This document shows, in pieces, positions 1 to 6,437 of a stretch of DNA of 24,386 bases. The stretch covers positions 1-24,386 of IMG/VR virus record IMGVR_UViG_3300040751_004612; one strand, 5' to 3'. Position 1 is the stretch's first letter. Each line of letters starts with the position of its first letter. The notes beneath the pieces are model-generated. The model worked only from the letters and a program-made list of their open reading frames with translations. It was not told the origin of the DNA and did no database searches. The stretch comes from a virus. The position numbers and the translations under genes are program-made.

Positions 1-1515
1 CACACGCCACATTTCTTCATTTTCTTTGATCTCATCGTCTGTGAGACCCAGATATTTCTGTAATTTAAACTTATTACTCAGGAACGGAATGGCTTGTACC
101 TGATTAAACAACTGTGCTTTTTCTGCTTCGATCTGTAACTCACGATACATACTAAAGTTCATGGGTGCATTAAGCTGTATATAAAAACTACCGTTATCCA
201 CATTAACACCACGATATTTCAGGAACATCTTAAACTCTCTATCCAGATCTTCCTGGATCTGCTTTTGCAGTCTTTCCACAAACTTGGAAAATCTGTATTC
301 CTGAATGTAGGCAACACCCACTTTACCATCATTGTGTGTGGCTGTTCCGTCCTCTGGACCTGTGGGCAAGTATGAACTGGGCACACGCAAACCACGTACC
401 AGTTTGTTGTTGAAGTATTTTAGGTCATCAATCTGACCCAGGTTTTCCCCGCCTGGTAACGTATCCACTTTGCTTCCACGACCGTCTGCTGTTTGTGCAA
501 AGAAGTAATCTTCCAGCATACTCATGGGATTATAACTGCTATCTGCAATTGTCTGTCCTTGACTGTTTTTGCTGGGTATGCGTTTTTGTTGTACTTCGTA
601 TTTTACTTGCTCCAGATACTGTTTGGCTTTGTGAGGCGGCACATTACCCACATCAATCATAAACACACGGCGCTCTGGCGCTCTGTGTACACGGTAAATC
701 AGTATGCTGTCTTCCAGCAGTTCCTTCTGCTTGAACACTTTGTAGATGGGCTCCAGTATACTGGTACCAAATGGCCAGGCTTTGTCCATGCCTTCTGTGA
801 GGCTTATGTGAACAACGTGTTCTGCAGGTACTGGAATTCCCTGATCTGCGCCACCCTGATTACCACCAGATACCCAGCTGCCACCACTGCTGGGATTAAC
901 TGGACTCATTATGCCAGTAATACCCTGACCACTACCATAGGGCCTGCTGTGAATATTGGAAATATCTGAAGCTATGTGTTCTGCAAAAATTGGATCCAAA
1001 TCCTTGATAAAATAGTATTCAATTTTCTTGCCTTCTGACTCGTTAACAATCACTTTCTCCACGTTGGCAGGATCCACCCAGTACAACTCGTATGTTTCTG
1101 GATCACGCAAGAATATCTGATCGCCATATTTAATAGTGCTACGGAATATTCTGAATGCTCTCTTATATAAATCGTTTAATTTACACCACTGCTTCAGGGA
1201 CTTGACTAAAATTTTGCTTTCAGTATCTGAAGGATCTTCATCATAGTGGATTTCAAATGGCAATCCTGAAAATTCATCTTCCTGAGTACCAAATTCTGCA
1301 ATGGTATCCAGAGCACTGTTAATTTCAGGATCACCGTCCATGTTATCATACTGCTGATAGCGCAATAATCTGTTGGGCGAACCTGCGTAAATCTCTGGTA
1401 ACCAGCTTTCATAACGACTAGTCATAGCGGCTGCACCGCCACCATCGCCGCTGCTTTGTACATTTAGTGGTAGTCCACTGTTATCTACAGGTGTGAAATG
1501 TTTACGCCAACTCAT
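1..1515 (-). CDS. 20: T4 gp20-type portal protein (3' end cut by window edge)
   Basis: The portal forms the dodecameric ring at the unique capsid vertex, starts head assembly and is the channel for DNA packaging. The minus-strand frame starts at ATG 1513-1515 (MSWRKHFTPVDNSG) and stays open to base 1, giving 505 codons. T4 gp20 is 524 aa, so only the C-terminal tail is missing. Recognisable gp20-family stretches are LLRYQQYDNMDGDPEINSAL near the N-terminus, the DPETYELYWVDP segment, RVHRAPERRVFMIDVGN, NPMSMLEDYFFAQ, GRGSKVDTLPGG and LKYFNNKLVRGLRVPSSYL. A Shine-Dalgarno AGGA lies 6 nt before the ATG, and a late promoter element sits 23 nt upstream. The Ser/Gly-rich segment SSSGGSWVSGGNQGG looks like a variable loop. 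The family call is by recognition of motifs, not a database search. Confidence 0.95.
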   Translation of the reverse strand, partial: MSWRKHFTPVDNSGLPLNVQSSGDGGGAAAMTSRYESWLPEIYAGSPNRLLRYQQYDNMDGDPEINSALDTIAEFGTQEDEFSGLPFEIHYDEDPSDTESKILVKSLKQWCKLNDLYKRAFRIFRSTIKYGDQIFLRDPETYELYWVDPANVEKVIVNESEGKKIEYYFIKDLDPIFAEHIASDISNIHSRPYGSGQGITGIMSPVNPSSGGSWVSGGNQGGADQGIPVPAEHVVHISLTEGMDKAWPFGTSILEPIYKVFKQKELLEDSILIYRVHRAPERRVFMIDVGNVPPHKAKQYLEQVKYEVQQKRIPSKNSQGQTIADSSYNPMSMLEDYFFAQTADGRGSKVDTLPGGENLGQIDDLKYFNNKLVRGLRVPSSYLPTGPEDGTATHNDGKVGVAYIQEYRFSKFVERLQKQIQEDLDREFKMFLKYRGVNVDNGSFYIQLNAPMNFSMYRELQIEAEKAQLFNQVQAIPFLSNKFKLQKYLGLTDDEIKENEEMWRV

Positions 1516-1537
1516 TGAAAATCCTCATTCGTAGCAG

Positions 1538-1545
1538 TATTTATC
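1538..1545 (-). promoter_or_regulatory. T4-type late promoter element for the portal gene
   Basis: On the minus strand this reads GATAAATA, one base from the T4 late consensus TATAAATA recognised by gp55-RNA polymerase. It lies in the 54-bp gap between the tape measure gene and the portal. The expected start site near 1532 gives a leader of about 17 nt that carries the AGGA ribosome site. Four other late-type genes in the window have the same element. Confidence 0.8.
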
Positions 1546-1569
1546 AGGTTATGGTGATATTTGAAAATG

Positions 1570-4293
1570 TTACTGGCTGTCAGCAACTGACTGGTTGGAG
1601 TCTTTGATTTTCTTGGTCAATCCGTTCAGTCCAACTAGCTGCATATTCATCTGTCTGAGTTGTGAAAGTATCGCTTCCTGTAAATCTGAATTTCCTTGGC
1701 CCAATCCCATGACTTGATCTTGCTCACCTTGTGACAATGTTCCATCTGAAGCCAGTGATTTGGCAGCGTTTTTGGCTTGTTCTTCAAGGGTTTTAGCAGG
1801 AGAGGCAGGTGTTGATGTTTTTGGTTGCACATCTGTGTTATTACCTGCAGATGCCAACACCAAGGGAGCGGTTGATGCTGATTTTTTGTCTTTCAGCATG
1901 TCAGGCATCAGTTCCTCAACTACCTGATCTGATGCTGCTTTTGCTTCTGCTTTGGCTTCTGGTGTTACTGGTTGTTTTTCTTGTGGTTTGGTTTCTTCTG
2001 GTGTTTTTTCAGTTTTTGTATCTTTTTCAATTTTCGCTAGTTGTGCTTTGACTGCTGCCAGGTCTGCTTCATTAAGATCATCGTCTGCAATTATTGCTTT
2101 TAGCTGATCAACGTCTTTTGTTTTTTCCAATTTTTCCTGATCTATTTTGCTTTTGCCCAGCAGGTTTTTATCATACAGTCCACTTTCTTCAGCGGCTTCC
2201 ATGGCTTTTTCATCCGGAGAGTCACCAAAGAAGTAGCTGGCCAAGAAACCACTAATTGCTGCAACCAATGCAGTTATTCCTACTCCCAGTGCTGTTACTG
2301 GTGCAACCAGGGCAATTAGCGGTGCAAGAATTAAACCCAAACCACCAATTGCTACACCTATCCCAGCAGGGCCAGTAAAGAAATCCATGAATCCCTGTTT
2401 GATGTATTCCCAAATACCGTTAAGAGCAGGCATTACTACAGTGTTTATACCATCAATTAATGCAGGTTTTATGTTGTTTTCCCAGCCTTCCATTATGATC
2501 TTTTTAATTTCTGCTATGGGATCATCTGCACTGGATATACGTTCAATTAAACCAGAAATTGTGTCTGCCATGCTTTGAATCATGGGCTGCAAGTAATTGC
2601 GTATTCCGTCTGCTAATCCTTCTGTGCTTGGTCCCAGCGCATTTTTAAATGTATCAGAAATTTGTTTCATGGCATCTCTGAGCACACCCATGACACTTGA
2701 TTCTCTTTTTAAGTTTGCCGCTTGCTCATCAGTTAATTCATTTACGTCTTTGATTGCTACTGCCATGTTTTCTGTTTTGCCAGTTACTGAATTAAACACT
2801 TCTTGCATTTTGGTCATGCGTTTGCCATTTTGGTCTATCAGAAAACCTTCTGCATCTCTGGCCGCTGCACCCACTGTGAACGCATCAGCAAGTGCTTCCA
2901 TGGGCTGACTAAATGCACCCATGATGTTTGTAAATCCACCCTGTATTGCACCCTTAAATGTGGCAAAGCTGTTCTCAAACACTGTGGCGGCTTGTGCTAA
3001 ACCATCCAGGTTTGTGCCCACTTTTTCTGAAGCTGCTCTCATACTGAGCATGCCTTTAAAGAAGGCTTCCATGCCAGGACTGGATCTGCCCAATGCACTG
3101 ATAAATGCTTCCTGGTCTTCGATGCTCATGGACTTACTGAGCTCCATGAAATCTCCCTTGAGACTGCCCATCTGATCTATAGCAGCCTGCACAACTTTGG
3201 GATCTGTGCTGTTTAAGCCTTTGTTAATATTCTGTAAATTGCCCAGCATGTCAGTGCCAGCAGAACCCAGTGCACTGAATGCAGTAACAAGTTCAGTATC
3301 GTTGGCAGCAAATGCTATGGGGTCTATGATGCCTGCCATGATTCGCTGTGCTGTGGTTGCATCCAGACCAGCACCTTCCAGTTCAGCAGTTAGTGCTCTG
3401 GATGCATCACTGAAGGAAGCGCCCAATCCACCGCTCATTTTGCTCAATCTCTGGAAGTTCAGCTGAAAATCCAGACTGTCTTTCACAAATGCATCAGCAT
3501 TGCCTCGCAATTTATCTATGCTCTTGCCCAGTAACTGACTGGCTGCAACCTGACGGGCAAACAGTTCCTGACTGTTTTTTGCTTGTTGTTGAGCACTCAG
3601 TTGTTCTATCACACCCAGTTGTGCTCTGAGCTCCAAATCCTCTGCCAACAGATCCACACTTTCAGTAATGCTTAGTCCAAATTGTTGCGCAAATCCGCTA
3701 GCATTGGCCATTTCTCTGGTAAATTTGGCAAAATCTGTTTTGCCCATAACTTGCACTGCTGTACTGAAAGTTCCAATTCTGGCCACAGCATCATTCATGC
3801 TCATGCCCAGCATTTGCATGTCACTGATCAGTTGTACAGTACGACCACTGGCATCATCAAAACCTACCCCCACGTCTGTGATGCTTCGTATCTGGTTACC
3901 TATATTGGCTGTACCGGTAACAATTGTGCTCATTATGAATGATGCAGCAGATCCAATACCACTTGCAAAACTCAGTAGGCCTGCACCAGCTGCCTTGACA
4001 CCAGCAACCAGGCTGTCAGTGCTTAACAGTGTGCTTTTCTTGGCGCTTTCGTTAATTTGTCTCAGATGTTCCAGTGACTTTTCACGATCCTTGTCTGCCT
4101 CTTTCTGTGCATCTTTGTCTCTCTTGGCATCGTCACGTGCTTGTTTTAACAGGTCTTCCAGTTTTTTTGTGTCGCCACCATCCAGCTTGTACATTTCCTT
4201 CAGAACCTTGATTATGTCCTGCATGGTGCTGTCCATGGCATACTCTGGCAAGTTTACTGAATTTCCATCTGGTAATGTAACGTTGGTTGACAT
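1570..4293 (-). CDS. Probable tail tape measure protein (gp29 role)
   Basis: This 907-aa protein probably sets tail length and is ejected with the DNA. The N-terminus (about residues 35-85) is highly charged and predicted coiled coil (KKLEDLLKQARDDAKRDKDAQKEADKDREK). A hydrophobic Gly/Ala/Ser stretch follows at about 95-127. Long Ala/Gln/Ser-rich helical sequence fills the middle, and a long hydrophobic block at about 643-688 (VAIGGLGLILAPLIALVAP...) could span a membrane. The C-terminus has a Lys/Glu/Pro/Thr-rich linker and a final amphipathic helix. This composition is typical of tape measure proteins. T4 gp29 is about 590 aa, so a longer tail is expected. The neighbour at 4387 is a chaperone-like pair, which normally adjoins the tape measure gene, but here it is divergent. 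Start ATG 4291-4293 is preceded by GGAA. No direct gp29 sequence match was recognised; the call rests on composition and context. Confidence 0.75.
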   Translation of the reverse strand: MSTNVTLPDGNSVNLPEYAMDSTMQDIIKVLKEMYKLDGGDTKKLEDLLKQARDDAKRDKDAQKEADKDREKSLEHLRQINESAKKSTLLSTDSLVAGVKAAGAGLLSFASGIGSAASFIMSTIVTGTANIGNQIRSITDVGVGFDDASGRTVQLISDMQMLGMSMNDAVARIGTFSTAVQVMGKTDFAKFTREMANASGFAQQFGLSITESVDLLAEDLELRAQLGVIEQLSAQQQAKNSQELFARQVAASQLLGKSIDKLRGNADAFVKDSLDFQLNFQRLSKMSGGLGASFSDASRALTAELEGAGLDATTAQRIMAGIIDPIAFAANDTELVTAFSALGSAGTDMLGNLQNINKGLNSTDPKVVQAAIDQMGSLKGDFMELSKSMSIEDQEAFISALGRSSPGMEAFFKGMLSMRAASEKVGTNLDGLAQAATVFENSFATFKGAIQGGFTNIMGAFSQPMEALADAFTVGAAARDAEGFLIDQNGKRMTKMQEVFNSVTGKTENMAVAIKDVNELTDEQAANLKRESSVMGVLRDAMKQISDTFKNALGPSTEGLADGIRNYLQPMIQSMADTISGLIERISSADDPIAEIKKIIMEGWENNIKPALIDGINTVVMPALNGIWEYIKQGFMDFFTGPAGIGVAIGGLGLILAPLIALVAPVTALGVGITALVAAISGFLASYFFGDSPDEKAMEAAEESGLYDKNLLGKSKIDQEKLEKTKDVDQLKAIIADDDLNEADLAAVKAQLAKIEKDTKTEKTPEETKPQEKQPVTPEAKAEAKAASDQVVEELMPDMLKDKKSASTAPLVLASAGNNTDVQPKTSTPASPAKTLEEQAKNAAKSLASDGTLSQGEQDQVMGLGQGNSDLQEAILSQLRQMNMQLVGLNGLTKKIKDSNQSVADSQ

Positions 4294-4322
4294 AAAATTC
4301 CATTAAATACTGTTTTTATGGT

Positions 4323-4330
4323 GATAAATA
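4323..4330 (+). promoter_or_regulatory. T4-type late promoter element for the gp26/gp51-like genes
   Basis: GATAAATA on the plus strand, 56 nt before the ATG at 4387. The expected start site near 4336 gives a leader of about 50 nt containing AGGAG. It lies inside the leader of the oppositely oriented tape measure transcript. Confidence 0.75.
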
Positions 4331-4356
4331 GTTCACACACTAAACTGATTTACTGA

Positions 4357-4364
4357 TATTTATC
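4357..4364 (-). promoter_or_regulatory. T4-type late promoter element for the tape measure gene
   Basis: GATAAATA on the minus strand, 63 nt before the tape measure ATG. It is embedded in the short inverted repeat CTGATA-TT-TATCAG (4353-4366 region). The expected start near 4351 lies to the right of the plus-strand start near 4336, so the two divergent transcripts should overlap at their 5' ends. Confidence 0.75.
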
Positions 4365-4386
4365 AGAATCATTAACAGGAGTTTTT

Positions 4387-5244
4387 ATGAGTAACACACA
4401 GAATCCACTGGTGGGCTTTTACCGATCGCCCAAGCTGTACACACAGTTGCCCAGTCAGGGAAAATTTTACACAGATGACGTTGTGGAATTTCCCAGAGAA
4501 ACCGGAGAGCTACCAGTGTATGCAATGACTGCCAGGGACGAGATGATCATGAAAAATCCTGATGCCTTGCTGAACGGCGAAGCTGTGGCACAGGTTATCA
4601 GTAGTTGTGTGCCTGCTGTGAAAAAGCCCAGACAAATGATCAGCAACGACATTGACACACTGTTATTGGCTATTCAATCTGCCACAAATGGTGACGAAAT
4701 CAACATCAATGCAAACTGTCCAGAATGCAACGCAGAAACAGGCGGCATTGCCAGTATAGAAGCCTGCTTGGACACCATGACTTTACTCAAAGAAACATAC
4801 GAGTTTAAATCTGATTCTGGCTTGCTGATTGAAGTCAGACCTTTCAGTTATGAAAGCACAGTGAAAGCAGGTATTGCCAACTTCCAGAGCACTCGCAGTT
4901 TACAAAGCCTGGCAAACATAGAAGACGAACTGGAACAACTCCGTGCATTCAATGACAACTTCATGAAGATTGCCACACTTAATTTTGAACTGATAATTGA
5001 CAGTGTGGCCAGTGTAAAAGGCAAAACTCCAGATGGTGAAGAATTTTTGGTAACTGATCGTGCCAGTATCCAGGAGTTCATGGAAAACTGTGACGCACAG
5101 ATAGGCAAAGCAGTGGAAGCCAAGATTGACGAAGTAAACAAAATTGGTGCAAACAAAACCATCCAGCTGAAATGCGAAGAATGCGAAGCTGAATTCCCCC
5201 AAACAATCAATTTTGATCCTGTAAATTTTTTCACGGCTTCTTAG
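4387..5244 (+). CDS. 26: gp26-like baseplate hub/tail assembly chaperone, upstream frame of a frameshift pair
   Basis: A 285-aa protein starting at ATG 4387 behind a good AGGAG (4377-4381, 5-nt spacing). The segment VYAMTARDEMIMKNPDALLNGEAV, a following helical part, and a cysteine pair C111-x2-C114 resemble the T4 gp26-type proteins of marine T4-like phages. A second pair C263-x2-C266 near the C-terminus could complete a four-Cys zinc site. The gene ends at TAG 5242-5244, just after the run AAATTTTTTC. The next reading frame (-1) is open across the stop and continues into the gp51-like sequence. In tailed phages, two genes of this kind next to the tape measure gene encode tail assembly chaperones (lambda G/GT type), which coat the tape measure during assembly. 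T4 gp26 is shorter (about 208 aa). The gp26 assignment is moderately sure; the chaperone role is inferred. Confidence 0.75.
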   Translation: MSNTQNPLVGFYRSPKLYTQLPSQGKFYTDDVVEFPRETGELPVYAMTARDEMIMKNPDALLNGEAVAQVISSCVPAVKKPRQMISNDIDTLLLAIQSATNGDEININANCPECNAETGGIASIEACLDTMTLLKETYEFKSDSGLLIEVRPFSYESTVKAGIANFQSTRSLQSLANIEDELEQLRAFNDNFMKIATLNFELIIDSVASVKGKTPDGEEFLVTDRASIQEFMENCDAQIGKAVEAKIDEVNKIGANKTIQLKCEECEAEFPQTINFDPVNFFTAS

Positions 5245-5301
5245 CAAAGGCCGAACCTGCTGACATCCTTGCCATGTTAAACAGGTTGCGTCAAGAAGCC
5301 G
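5223..5301 (+). promoter_or_regulatory. Predicted -1 programmed ribosomal frameshift signal
   Basis: Two overlapping canonical slippery heptamers in the zero frame, A_AAT_TTT (5223-5229) and T_TTT_TTC (5226-5232), stand just before the zero-frame stop TAG (5242-5244). A perfect 9-bp stem follows: 5234-5242 (CGGCTTCTT) pairs with 5293-5301 (AAGAAGCCG). Inside it are a 6-bp stem (AACCTG 5254-5259 with CAGGTT 5282-5287) and a 5-bp stem (5262-5266 with 5274-5278, one G-U pair). The spacer is 4 nt from the first heptamer. Slipping -1 at either heptamer gives the same junction, VNFF then HGFLAKAEP, and a 359-aa fusion ending at 5465. Confidence 0.8.
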
Positions 5302-5465
5302 AGAACCTGGAACAGAGCCTGATAGAAATTGCTGTTTATAGCGAAGGTTCTATTTCCTGGTCTGATGCCATGCTGATGAGCACATCAGAAAGAAATTTAG
5401 CCGTCAAGGTCATTAACAAATACAACCAGATCAAATCAGGTAAACAGGTTAACGAGGAATTATAA
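5274..5465 (+). CDS. 51: gp51-like downstream frame, probably expressed as a -1 frameshift fusion
   Basis: From the first ATG (5274) the frame encodes 63 aa (MLNRLRQEAENLEQ...INKYNQIKSGKQVNEEL), but the frame is open back to 5217 and overlaps the end of the gp26-like gene. No Shine-Dalgarno precedes 5274, and that ATG lies inside the predicted frameshift hairpin, so independent initiation is unlikely. The segment WSDAMLMSTSERNLAVKVINKY resembles the short Trp/Glu-Arg motif of small gp51-type hub assembly proteins in marine T4-like phages. Its position after gp26 also fits. If frameshifting occurs, this sequence is the C-terminal 77 residues of a 359-aa chaperone, equivalent to the T part of lambda GT. 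The gp51 family call is tentative; that the frame is coding is well supported. Confidence 0.7.
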   Translation: MLNRLRQEAENLEQSLIEIAVYSEGSISWSDAMLMSTSERNLAVKVINKYNQIKSGKQVNEEL

Positions 5466-6002
5466 CACATCAGGTGTTAGGTACTTCGTACCTTCTCAAA
5501 CTGCATTCATTCATTCCGCTTCGCTACATTCACTCACTTGTTTGATATATTTTTTTTTCTGAAACATTGTGGGGTGTTGTACCTGATATTGGGATATTCA
5601 TACAGATTGTGATGCCATACGAAGCCCGATAAACAGGCTTCAAAAAAATGGTTTCATACGAGTTGGTTCAACCACACTGAAGACAGGTATTTCTGCATTG
5701 CACTCTGTTAGGCTCTGACCTTACCCTATACCTGTATCGACTTTTAATTCCACTCTCAGCTTCATCGTGGAAATACAGAGTATAGCAATGACTGACAACT
5801 ATTAAGACTGAACAAACGTTTCTCTGCTGGGCAGGACGTTTAAGCATCCATTACGGGTAGTGCTCAGAATTGGCTAACAGCAATAAACCTTTCAGTGGTG
5901 AACTATGTGTGTAGTGCTTACTGGATGGAAATTCAACCGGCCCATCAACCTTGTGTGCTGTTTTTTACAGGAGCCATGATGTATTGTGCCTTGACGTGGT
6001 GT
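5466..6002. other. 537-bp non-coding region with many hairpins; possible structured RNA
   Basis: No reading frame of useful length exists on either strand between the convergent gp51-like and GIY-YIG genes. Hairpins visible on the plus strand are: AACAC/GTGTT (5464-5478), AGGTAC-TTC-GTACCT (5479-5493), GAAGCC/GGCTTC (5621-5641), ACAGGTAT/ATACCTGT (5683-5690 with 5728-5735), TTCCAC/GTGGAA (5748-5772), a bulged 11-bp stem AAACGT...TCTGC-TGG-GCAGG-ACGTTT (5814-5841, one G-U pair favouring the plus strand) and a longer-range CATCCA/TGGATG (5845-5850 with 5922-5927). An 8-bp direct repeat GTAGTGCT occurs at 5857 and 5911. A T9 run (5550-5558) has no good stem before it. No tRNA, tmRNA, RNase P or known riboswitch core was recognised. 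Whether it is transcribed as an RNA is inference. Confidence 0.4.
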
Positions 6003-6428
6003 CTATAGTAGTTTTTGCAGAGATTCTTTCAGTATATTTGATCCGCCCACTCTGACATTGATAATACCGTTATAGTATTCGTCTGTGAGTAGCACGTTGC
6101 GATCGAATTGTTCCTTGGCTTCAAGGTAACTGGCTACGCCACGTGATGGACACAAATATAATATTTCCCTTGTAAATTTATCTTCGCCGAGGGATTCAAC
6201 ATCAGCTTTAAGATGATCTGAACTGCCCCAGTATGTTTTCCAGTCGCTCTCTACAGTACCACGTCTTTTGCGTGTTTTGCCTTTGAGAGGCGGTCGAGTT
6301 TTTTTAAATTTTGCTAGTTTTTTGCCTATGTATTTTCGGTTGTTGGTAAGATTTGTGATTAGATATACGAATGCTTCTGTACCCTCTGGTAATTCTTCTA
6401 AAATTTTTCCCTGATAAGTCCATAGCAT
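6003..6428 (-). CDS. Putative GIY-YIG-type endonuclease (SegE-like)
   Basis: A 141-aa protein. The N-terminus FVYLITNLTNNRKYIGKK matches the two-strand GIY...YIG core in its phage variant (VYLI / KYIG). It is followed by a basic stretch (KGKTRKRR), the ESDWKTYWGSS segment, REILYLC with a candidate catalytic Arg, and SYLEAKEQF with a candidate metal-binding Glu. Small proteins of this build are common in T4-like phages and are usually annotated as putative or homing endonucleases; no DNA-binding extension as in large homing enzymes is visible. The start ATG 6426-6428 has an AGG 4 nt upstream and lies 9 bp after the gp46 stop, so it is the last gene of the gp55-47-46 operon. Activity and target are unknown. 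Confidence 0.75.
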   Translation of the reverse strand: MLWTYQGKILEELPEGTEAFVYLITNLTNNRKYIGKKLAKFKKTRPPLKGKTRKRRGTVESDWKTYWGSSDHLKADVESLGEDKFTREILYLCPSRGVASYLEAKEQFDRNVLLTDEYYNGIINVRVGGSNILKESLQKLL

Positions 6429-6437
6429 CGTGCCTAT

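Noticed and set aside
493-969. 158-aa plus-strand open frame opposite the portal gene
   Set aside because: Antisense to clearly conserved gp20 sequence; it is explained by the portal coding strand.
3668-4306. 212-aa open frame on the plus strand opposite the tape measure gene
   Set aside because: It is the antisense shadow of Ala/Ser/Leu-rich coding sequence, with a low-complexity Leu/Ser/Cys-rich product, no ribosome site and no known motif. The minus-strand frame is far longer and has a promoter.
5541-5558. T9 run as a terminator for the gp51-like transcript
   Set aside because: Only an A/T-rich sequence and a weak CAAAC/GTTTG pairing with a 38-nt loop precede it; no compact GC stem.
5621-5648. 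GAAGCC/GGCTTC hairpin as a terminator
   Set aside because: On the plus strand it is followed by A7, and on the minus strand the T-run precedes the stem instead of following it; wrong geometry on both strands.
5661-5680. TTGGTTCAACCA read as a tRNA T-arm or operator
   Set aside because: The arm and loop sizes do not fit a tRNA and no other tRNA arms are nearby; the palindrome is short and occurs once.
5976-6005. Tiny plus-strand ORF (10 codons) after AGGAG at the end of the non-coding region
   Set aside because: The ribosome site is good, but the peptide is too short to support and ends at once; no conservation evidence is available.
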